Assembly: GCA_963664595.2 (NCBI GenBank)
Contig: CAXXOK010000010.1
Coordinates: 620,001 to 684,000 of the forward strand
Source of the DNA: CAXXOK01 sp963664595
Lineage (GTDB): Bacteria; Bacillota; Clostridia; Christensenellales; Aristaeellaceae
Length of the DNA: 64,000 nucleotides
Reading direction: 5' to 3'
Positions 57,943 to 64,000 of this stretch are shown piece after piece. The number at the start of each line of letters is the position of its first letter. Position 1 is the stretch's first letter. The position numbers were made by a program, and so were the translations under genes. Under the pieces are notes generated by a model. It was not told the DNA's origin. It did not search any database and saw nothing but the letters and a program-made list of their open reading frames with translations.

Positions 57943-59369
57943 ACATTTACCTCCGCATTGAATTCCTTGTATTTTTGAATAGGAAAGCTTTCTGCAATCA
58001 GCTGCCTTGCCGTTTGCAGATCGGGAAGCTCTCCGCTGGTGATCATCTGCGCGATCAGATTGCCCAGCGCCGTTCCCTCTGTGGGCCCGGCATACACAGG
58101 CAGGCCCGTAACCTTAGCCGTTAAGCGGTTCAGCGTTATATTCTGGCTGCCGCCGCCAACGATGTTGATGGATGTGAAAGATTTACCCGTCAGGGTTTCA
58201 ATTTCCCGTATGCTGTTGCGATAGCACATGGCAAGACTCATAGTAACGGCCCGGTAAATATCCTTGTCTTCCTTCGGTTCGGGCGAACCCTGGTCGTGCA
58301 GCGCCCTTCGTACTTCCTGAATCATTTTCGGCGGGGCCAAAAACCGGTTGTCCGTCGCATCCACATAATCGGCATAGTCTGATTCGGCAGCCAGTTCCGC
58401 CATTTCGGCATAGGAATACTTTTTATCCTGCTCTTTGCGGATACATTGCAATATCCACATACCCATGATGTTTTTCAGGTACCGGATAGTGCCGTTGTAT
58501 CCCATTTCGTTGGTGAAACCCATGGTCAGGCTCTTGCCGTCCGTTTGCGGCTGGGTCAGTTCCGTGCCCAGCAAGCTCCAGGTTCCGCTGGAAAGGAAAA
58601 CTGCGCGGTCGTCTTTTGCTGGTACGGCCATATAAGCGCTGCCCGTATCATGTGCTGCGGCAAGGATGACCGTCGCATCAAAGCCAATGGCTTTCACATG
58701 CTCCGGAAGCAATTTCCCAAGGGGGGTTCCGGGCCGAACAATCTCCGTTTGGAACCATTTCTCCGGTAAATCGGCCGCCTTGATCGCTTCCTTGCACCAG
58801 GTGCGTGTTTTGGCATCCAGCAGGGCTCCTGTGCTGAGGATGGTTTCCTCATGCGCCTTTTTGCCGGTAAGGCGATAGCTTAAATACTCCGGCATCAGGA
58901 GGAAATCATCCACCGTTTCCCGGTAGTCCGGATTCTGTTTGAGCACAGCCATCAATTGGTAAATCGTATTAAAGGGCTGTTTGGCAATCCCCGTTTTTTC
59001 ATACAGCCTGGCAAAGGGCATGCTTTTTTCCAGCAAAACATCCATGCCGTCCGTACGGCTGTCGCGGTAGGCAATCAGGTTGCCGACCAAGCCACCGGCT
59101 TTGTCCAGAAGCGCAAAATCCACACCCCATGTATCGATGGCGATGCTTATGGGGTGATATCCCAGCTTGCCGCATTCCACAAGGCCCTGCAGCACATGAT
59201 GAAACATTTCTGTATCATCCCAGCAAAGATGACCGTCCATCATTTTGGCGCCGTTTTCAAAACGATACACTTCTTTGGTGGTCAATTTTCCGTTTTCAAT
59301 GAATCCGAGAATGTGTCTGCCCCCGGATGCGCCGATATCAATTGCCAAATAACATTTGCTTTTTTCCAT
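57939..59369 (-). CDS. rhaB: Rhamnulokinase
   Basis: 476 residues from MEKSKCYLAIDIGASGGRHI. FGGY kinase features are present: the phosphate-1 loop DIGASGGRHI, SIAIDTWGVDFALLD, AAHDTGSAY, LSSGTWSLLGTE and INIVGGGSQNITLNRLTA. It phosphorylates L-rhamnulose. The ATG at 59369 lies just after a weak GGTGA; a TTG at 59378 is possible. rhaBA here has no regulator next to it; a long hairpin lies in the upstream leader region. Confidence 0.95.
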   Translation of the reverse strand: MEKSKCYLAIDIGASGGRHILGFIENGKLTTKEVYRFENGAKMMDGHLCWDDTEMFHHVLQGLVECGKLGYHPISIAIDTWGVDFALLDKAGGLVGNLIAYRDSRTDGMDVLLEKSMPFARLYEKTGIAKQPFNTIYQLMAVLKQNPDYRETVDDFLLMPEYLSYRLTGKKAHEETILSTGALLDAKTRTWCKEAIKAADLPEKWFQTEIVRPGTPLGKLLPEHVKAIGFDATVILAAAHDTGSAYMAVPAKDDRAVFLSSGTWSLLGTELTQPQTDGKSLTMGFTNEMGYNGTIRYLKNIMGMWILQCIRKEQDKKYSYAEMAELAAESDYADYVDATDNRFLAPPKMIQEVRRALHDQGSPEPKEDKDIYRAVTMSLAMCYRNSIREIETLTGKSFTSINIVGGGSQNITLNRLTAKVTGLPVYAGPTEGTALGNLIAQMITSGELPDLQTARQLIAESFPIQKYKEFNAEVNV

Positions 59370-59432
59370 AATCACCAATCAACAACTTTCGCTGGTCTGT
59401 CATTTCCCTGTTCTGTTTATCAATGTTTATAT

Positions 59433-59476
59433 CCGCAAAGGAAAGCACGCCTAAAAATCCTGTGCTTCCCTTGCGG
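59433..59476. repeat. Strong hairpin upstream of rhaBA
   Basis: CCGCAAAGGAAAGCAC (59433-59448) pairs with GTGCTTCCCTTGCGG (59462-59476) with one bulge. On the plus strand it is followed by TTTTCAATTTTT, so it has terminator form in a direction with no upstream gene, while on the minus strand it would sit in the rhaBA leader. The rest of 59379-59709 (about 330 bases) shows no gene I can support and only a weak promoter guess (TATAAA at about 59426-59431). Confidence 0.5.
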
Positions 59477-59709
59477 TTTTCAATTTTTAAGCAGACCGGT
59501 AGCAGGAAATGCCTTCTCAAGGCCCGGAAGTGGGCGCCGCATAACTTAACCGGAAAAAGCCAGCATACGGTTCGCTCTTTATTTGCCAGATTGGGTCTTT
59601 CCTTTTCATAAGCCAACTGTATTGTTATACAGCAACTTGGCCTGACAAATATAAAACGCAGCAGTATACGGAAGGCTTTACCAGCGGAGTTCCCCCGGTG
59701 CTGCCTTTG

Positions 59710-59871
59710 TTATTCCTGAAGCTCGAATTCATCCTTGCCAGCGCCGCAAACGGGGCAAACCCAGTCTTCCGGCAGATCTTCCCATTTGGTTCCGGCTGCG
59801 GTTCCGTTATCCGGATCTCCCTCGGCTTCGTCGTAAACATACCCGCATACTGTGCATACGTATTTTTTCAT
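59710..59871 (-). CDS. Rubredoxin
   Basis: A 53-residue protein: MKKYVCTVCGYVYDEAEGD at the start, GTKWEDLPEDWVCPVCGAG near the end, so the two CxxCG iron ligand pairs are complete. It is a small one-electron carrier, commonly in oxygen and peroxide defence in anaerobes. The ATG at 59871 has GGGGG upstream. It is monocistronic between rhaBA and the DUF362 gene on the same strand. It is easy to miss because of its length. Confidence 0.95.
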   Translation of the reverse strand: MKKYVCTVCGYVYDEAEGDPDNGTAAGTKWEDLPEDWVCPVCGAGKDEFELQE

Positions 59872-59985
59872 GCTGTTATCCCCCTGTTATTTCTTCTTTT
59901 TGTATTACCTGCAAAAGAAGATTATTCATTATCTTATTTCGCCGCCGGGCCTTGTGTACCCTTCTTTTTTCCACTAATTTCATCG

Positions 59986-61149
59986 CTATTTGGGAATGAT
60001 TTCAATCGCCTGCTCCGGACACATTTCATGGCAGCAGAAACAGGAAATGCATCCATTTTTCGGAATGAACGCAATCTTGTTATTGATGGAAATGATATGC
60101 TTGGGACAGCTTTCCATACACTTCCCGCACCCGACACACTTTGCTGCGATCACAGCCGGTCTGGTTGAGGTTCTTCCCCAGGCGGATCGCGTGAATCCGG
60201 CAAAAGAAAATGTGGTATTTTTCTTTACCACCGAATCCGGCAAGGCAAAGGGCGGTTCGGTGGGAACCAACGGATCCCCTGTTTTTTCTATGTGCTCAGG
60301 GTCCACCCATCCCCTGCGGCGAGCCCAATGAATGGTGCGTACAACCGCGGGATTGATGTTCATCAGCTCCGCGCATACCTCATCCAACGAATACGCACAT
60401 CTGGAAGCCAGCGTATAGCCCATGTGCCGTGCCTGCCCGCCGCTGGGGCCGTTGCCTTCCATGCAATCGATCGCATCCACGAAATTCAGATTCGGCTTAA
60501 CGGTCTCATGTAAATCCAGCAGCATTTTGGTAAACGGCTCAATGGTGGATTTCAGACAATGGTATTCTGCTTTTTTTATGCCGGGGATGCTGCCGAACAT
60601 ATTCTTCACGGCGGCAGTCATCGTCATCAGCGCATGGGTTTTCAGCTTGGCGCAATTGATGATATAGTCCGCTTCCAATAACGGCGTAAGGATGGGAAAT
60701 CCGTTTTTCTTGCCGCTTGTCGTGTCGTAATTCAACGTCAGCACATCATCAAGCGCGGCAAAGCCGCATGCCTCATAGGTTTTCCGAAGCGTTCTTTCCG
60801 TATACAGGCCGCCGGAGCTGTCGGCCAGTACAATGTGGGTAATACCAAGCTCTCTCAGCCGTATCGCAAGCGCCCGTAAAAATACCGGGTGCGTTGTCGC
60901 GGCTTTCGCCGGTTCCTTGGCCAGCAGCATATTGGGTTTCAACAGAACTTTCATTCCGGGAGCAAGCTCCCGTTCGATATCCAGGGCCTTCAGGTGTTCG
61001 CAGATTGCGGGATAGATTTTCTCTACGGAATAGCCTCCCGCTTTTTGTATGGATACGGCAGTCAACACAGCCACCCTTTCGTGTTTTTCAGTCAGCGTCT
61101 GTGCTTTATTCGGTATCGTACTTTCAATCCCCTTCCTTGTTGCAACCAT
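59986..61149 (-). CDS. DUF362 protein with two [4Fe-4S] ferredoxin motifs
   Basis: About 387 residues. DUF362 spans most of it (VLLKPNMLL, GITHIVLADSSGG, YIINCAKLKTHALMTMTAAVKNMFGSIPG, NFVDAIDCMEGNGPSGG), and the last 60 residues carry CVGCGKCMESCP and CISCFCCHEMCP. No signal peptide. The ATG at 61149 lacks a ribosome site, and a GTG at 61068 or TTG at 61065, after GAAAGGG, would give a family-typical N-terminus, so the true protein may be 27-28 residues shorter. It probably passes electrons; partner unknown. It is divergent from the SDR. Confidence 0.88.
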   Translation of the reverse strand: MVATRKGIESTIPNKAQTLTEKHERVAVLTAVSIQKAGGYSVEKIYPAICEHLKALDIERELAPGMKVLLKPNMLLAKEPAKAATTHPVFLRALAIRLRELGITHIVLADSSGGLYTERTLRKTYEACGFAALDDVLTLNYDTTSGKKNGFPILTPLLEADYIINCAKLKTHALMTMTAAVKNMFGSIPGIKKAEYHCLKSTIEPFTKMLLDLHETVKPNLNFVDAIDCMEGNGPSGGQARHMGYTLASRCAYSLDEVCAELMNINPAVVRTIHWARRRGWVDPEHIEKTGDPLVPTEPPFALPDSVVKKNTTFSFAGFTRSAWGRTSTRPAVIAAKCVGCGKCMESCPKHIISINNKIAFIPKNGCISCFCCHEMCPEQAIEIIPK

Positions 61150-61168
61150 GAATACTTTACGGTATAAT
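61140..61168 (+). promoter_or_regulatory. Promoter of the SDR-acyl ligase operon
   Basis: -35 TTGCAA (61140-61145), 17 bases, perfect -10 TATAAT (61163-61168). Confidence 0.65.
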
Positions 61169-61208
61169 CAACATGTTTATTCATGCACTTATACTTGGAG
61201 GCAATTCT

Positions 61209-62021
61209 GTGGAAAAGGGAACCGTTTGGATCATCGGCGGCTCCAGCGGGCTTGGTCTCGCTACGGCAAAGGCATTTGCGGCAGATGGTTGGTTTGTTGT
61301 ATCCGGCGCGCGATCGTTCAACCCCGCCTCTCAGGAGGGACCGATCCATAAGCTCACGCTGGATGTTACAAGCCAGGAAAGCCGCGAGAAATTCACACAA
61401 GAAGCGTTGTCACTCCGTCCTCGTGTGGATGTCTTGGTCTATTGCGCCGCAATTCTCATCCTGTCACCCTGCGAACAAACTTCATACGACGAGTATTCGC
61501 GTGTAATGCAAACGAATTTTTTAGGCATGACGGACTTTGTGTCCCGTGTTTTGCCGAAAATGCGGGAGCAGAAAAGCGGCAGAATCGTGCTGTTCTCCTC
61601 AATCAACGGCCTGTTGGGAATCCCGTTCCAAAGCGCTTATGTGGCTTCCAAGCATGCCGTTGAAGGATATGCCGAATGCCTTGCCCTGGAGTGCGGGACA
61701 ATGGGCGTTCAGGTTTCCGTAATTGAGCCTGGAGATCACCACGGCGGCAGCCAGCGCTGCCGTTTATCCTACGATATGCAAGCAGGTTCGCCCTATGCCC
61801 GTGCCTATACGGCCGGCATCACAAAAATCAGACACGATGAAGATCATGGGCTGGCGCCGGAACGGCTGGCAGCGATTGTATTGCGCAACGTAAACCGTAA
61901 AAAAATGCGGTTTCGCCTGCGGATTGCCAAGCTGGACCAAAAAACCGCCGTTATCCTGCATGACGTTCTTCCCGGAACGAACAGGCGCATTCTGCGCGAC
62001 TATTATGGAAAGAAGGGATAA
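61209..62021 (+). CDS. Short-chain dehydrogenase/reductase
   Basis: 270 residues beginning at a GTG (61209) nine bases after GGAGG; an ATG at 61173 has no ribosome site. The cofactor site is IIGGSSGLGLATAKAF, DVTSQES and CAAILIL follow, and the catalytic triad is S in FSSINGLLG with YVASKHAVEGY (Tyr, Lys). A C-terminal extension of about 60 basic residues (MRFRLRIAKLDQ) is atypical. It overlaps or abuts the acyl ligase gene. Substrate unknown; linkage to the ligase suggests fatty-acyl or carrier-bound chemistry. Confidence 0.88.
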   Translation: MEKGTVWIIGGSSGLGLATAKAFAADGWFVVSGARSFNPASQEGPIHKLTLDVTSQESREKFTQEALSLRPRVDVLVYCAAILILSPCEQTSYDEYSRVMQTNFLGMTDFVSRVLPKMREQKSGRIVLFSSINGLLGIPFQSAYVASKHAVEGYAECLALECGTMGVQVSVIEPGDHHGGSQRCRLSYDMQAGSPYARAYTAGITKIRHDEDHGLAPERLAAIVLRNVNRKKMRFRLRIAKLDQKTAVILHDVLPGTNRRILRDYYGKKG

Positions 62022-62023
62022 TC

Positions 62024-64000
62024 ATTACAGCCGTTCATGATATCAAAAAAAAGAGCGAAGCGCTTCGTGCAAACAAAACGCTCAAGAATCTTTACAAAAT
62101 TATCAGCGAATACGGCGATACGGATGCCGCGATCTGGCTGGAGGACGGTACCATACACTCCTTGTCCTATAACGATTACATCCGTATGACCAATAACTAC
62201 GCAGCGTATCTGCGCGCCAACATCACAGCAGAGCCGGATTCCTATGTGGTGATCTCCATGGATACCTGCAAGGAATGGTTCCCGACTTTTTGGGGCATTA
62301 TCCAGGCAGGCTACAACGCGCTGCTGATTGATGTGAATCTGCCGGACGACCTGTTCCATTATCTCCTTCGCCAGTCAGGCGCAAAAGCCGTTGTTACTAC
62401 CATAAAACGGCCGCTGCCCAAGTCGGTCTCTTTTGTGGATGCAAACGAGTTGTTTCAGGCTCCGGAGGCAGAGCCCTTCGAATCGGATGTCTGGGGCGAT
62501 CATGTGGCGCTGTGCACCAGCGGTACCACGGGTACCAGCCGGATCTTTGAATACAACGGCCAGGCCATTATTGAGCAGGTTCTGTCTTCCGAGCTGCTGT
62601 CCCACAGCATTCCGCGCGCCGCCTCAAACAAAAACATGCGTTCCTTCGCATTTTTACCCTATCACCATGTGTTCGGGTTCTTTACCAACCTGATGTGGAT
62701 CGGTTTTCTGGGATATTGCGATATTTACCCCCAGAACCGCACCCCGCAGGTGCTGTTGGAGACGGCGCAGAAATGCCAGCCGAATCTGCTGATCACCGTG
62801 CCGTTGGTTGCCAATAACTTCTGTACAAGTCTGCAAAAAAAGCTGGCGAAGGAAAGCGCGTTCAAGCGCGCCATGTTCCAAACCATGAAAGCGCTCAGCC
62901 TTGGCATACAAACCGTAGCGCCGGACCTGGGTTTGAAGCTCGCTGAAAAAGTGTTTTTCGGCAGTCTCACCTCAAAGCTGCTGGGCTCCAGCATTACGAC
63001 TATCATCCTTGGCGGCAGCTATACCCCGATGGAGCATCTGAAACTGTTCAATGCTATCGGCTATTACACGATCTGCGGCTTTGGCATGACGGAAACCGCC
63101 ATCACCAGCGTGGAAACCAGCATGAATCTCCGCAAACGCATCAGCGGTTCGGTCGGCAAACCCCTCGCCAACGTGGAATACCGCGTCAAACCCAGTGATG
63201 GCCGCGGCCGCCGCGGCGAGATGTTTATCCGTGGCAAAAGCCTGCATACCGGCCGCCTGATTGATGGCAAACGGATGCCGCCGGATACCATTGAGGGCGG
63301 CTGGTATCCCACGGGCGATGTGGTGCGGCTGGAACGCGGCGACCGCATGTTTGTGGAAGGCCGCTGCAAGGATGTCATCGTAAACGAATCCGGGGAGAAT
63401 GTATACCCCGATGAGCTGGACAATGTGTTTTCCGCCATGGGCGGCGTGGAGCAGAGCACGGTGCTTGGCGTACTCAAGCCCGGCAAAAACCAGAAATACG
63501 AGGATATCGTGCTGGTGTTGAACGTCGGCTCCGCGTACCGTGACGACGCCTTTCTGGAAACCCTCATGCAGGAAATTACCCTGCGCAATTCCAAGCTCCC
63601 TACCTTGAAACGGCTTTCCCGCGTCATTGTTACGCCGGAGCCCCTTCCGCTGGTCAACGGCATCAAGGTGAAGCGACTGGCCCTCAAGGCCATGATTGAG
63701 GATAACAAGCTCGCGTACCGCGACCTGCGCATGGGCACGGGTACGAACAAGCCCACCATTACTGAAGCGCCCAAAGAAGTGGTTGTGCGCGAGGTGCAGC
63801 CCAGCCAATTGCAGCTTGAGGAAATCAAGCAAAAGGTACGGGCACTGTACGCCGAGGCTCTGGACGCGGATCCCGGTTCCTTCTCCGACGATCAGCATTT
63901 CATCGACGATCTGGAGGGCGATAGCCTGCAAATCCTTTCCGCCGCTTTGAAAACAGAGGAGCAGTTTTCCATCACCATTCCCGTAGAGGAATACGGCCAG
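62024..64000 (+). CDS. AMP-dependent acyl ligase with C-terminal carrier domain, 3' end beyond window
   Basis: Read in the frame starting at about 62024, about 659 residues to the window end. The AMP-binding core has LCTSGTTGTSRIFEYNG (A3), FLPYHHVFGF, ICGFGMTETAITS (A5) and GWYPTGDVVRLERGDRMFVEGRCKDVIVNESGENVYPDE (A7-A8). A phosphopantetheine carrier domain follows at the end (FIDDLEGDSLQILSAALKTEEQF). It activates an acid as AMP ester and may load it on its own carrier domain. There is no ATG/GTG/TTG at the start; ATT at 62024 follows AAGGGA, or a base error at the A8 run near 62045 hides an ATG at 62038. Ligand unknown. Confidence 0.85.
   Translation, partial: MTAVHDIKKKSEALRANKTLKNLYKIISEYGDTDAAIWLEDGTIHSLSYNDYIRMTNNYAAYLRANITAEPDSYVVISMDTCKEWFPTFWGIIQAGYNALLIDVNLPDDLFHYLLRQSGAKAVVTTIKRPLPKSVSFVDANELFQAPEAEPFESDVWGDHVALCTSGTTGTSRIFEYNGQAIIEQVLSSELLSHSIPRAASNKNMRSFAFLPYHHVFGFFTNLMWIGFLGYCDIYPQNRTPQVLLETAQKCQPNLLITVPLVANNFCTSLQKKLAKESAFKRAMFQTMKALSLGIQTVAPDLGLKLAEKVFFGSLTSKLLGSSITTIILGGSYTPMEHLKLFNAIGYYTICGFGMTETAITSVETSMNLRKRISGSVGKPLANVEYRVKPSDGRGRRGEMFIRGKSLHTGRLIDGKRMPPDTIEGGWYPTGDVVRLERGDRMFVEGRCKDVIVNESGENVYPDELDNVFSAMGGVEQSTVLGVLKPGKNQKYEDIVLVLNVGSAYRDDAFLETLMQEITLRNSKLPTLKRLSRVIVTPEPLPLVNGIKVKRLALKAMIEDNKLAYRDLRMGTGTNKPTITEAPKEVVVREVQPSQLQLEEIKQKVRALYAEALDADPGSFSDDQHFIDDLEGDSLQILSAALKTEEQFSITIPVEEYGQ

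Noticed and set aside
59338..59616. 92-codon minus-strand open frame upstream of rhaB
   Set aside because: It spans the rhaB start and hairpin, has no ribosome site and a mixed, unconserved composition.
1..64000. CRISPR arrays, tRNA or rRNA genes, transposases, phage genes
   Set aside because: No regularly spaced direct repeats, no cloverleaf with GTTCRANNC, no rRNA words and no transposase- or phage-like proteins were found.

Overview
The window looks like a chromosomal segment of a Gram-positive Bacillota bacterium, most likely class Clostridia. Three things point there: the housekeeping blocks (phoH-yqfF-ybeY-era, ruvCAB-queA, recN-argR-nadK-tlyA-dxs, obg-yhbY, an rplJ-rplL pair with an L10 leader); clostridial families (DUF3048, DUF6062, 7TM-HD YqfF, ECF S-components, NFACT protein, VanY-like M15 peptidases); and AGGAGG-type ribosome sites with many GTG/TTG starts and strong TTGACA-N17-TATAAT-like promoters. 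The order is not certain; the several fused genes would suit the Christensenellales, but this is a guess. No tRNA, rRNA, CRISPR array, transposase or prophage was seen.

Layout. 1-4.9 kb (minus): three overlapping glycosyltransferases below an MtaD-type deaminase. 5-12.7 kb: DUF6062 protein, dCMP deaminase, a CbxX-type AAA ATPase, then phoH-yqfF-[ybeY+cdd fusion]-era. 12.8-22.3 kb (minus): a tight nine-kilobase operon, alpha/beta hydrolase-murF-ddl-dxs-tlyA-nadK-argR-recN, joining cell-wall, isoprenoid and NADP synthesis with DNA repair. 22.4-27.8 kb: DUF3048 lipid-wall-type exported protein, YigZ, ruvCAB-queA. 27.8-35.8 kb: plsY, homoserine dehydrogenase, CoaX, an ECF transporter, NadD-YqeK, RsfS and a large SH3/peptidoglycan-binding protein. 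Here hom, coaX, yqeK and the 3' end of the wall protein are all broken by one-base indels, which looks more like local sequence error than biology. 35.9-44.3 kb (minus): folate-type ECF gene, nth, obg, yhbY, then a PD-(D/E)XK nuclease and SMARCAL1-like SNF2 helicase pair; upstream of these a GNAT, NFACT protein and phosphatase. 44.4-50 kb (plus): RNase PH-RdgB fusion, YfcE, Rrf2 regulator with a clear operator, NifS, NifU, HflX with an N-terminal JAMM-like domain. 50-54.6 kb: two VanY peptidases, ParA, ParB and a catalytically degenerate VanY relative. 54.6-64 kb: rplJL with leader, a repeat-rich intergenic region, rhaBA, rubredoxin, DUF362 ferredoxin-like protein, an SDR and an acyl-CoA-ligase/carrier-protein fusion that runs off the end.

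The most unusual signals are: a family of about 160-bp palindromic intergenic elements, with one copy nested inside another; three gene fusions (YbeY-Cdd, RNase PH-RdgB, NadD-YqeK); the JAMM motif on HflX; the active-site-dead M15 protein after ParB; the membrane-anchored MurF; the SNF2/nuclease pair; and the local cluster of frameshifts. All function calls come from reading motifs by eye; no database search was run.
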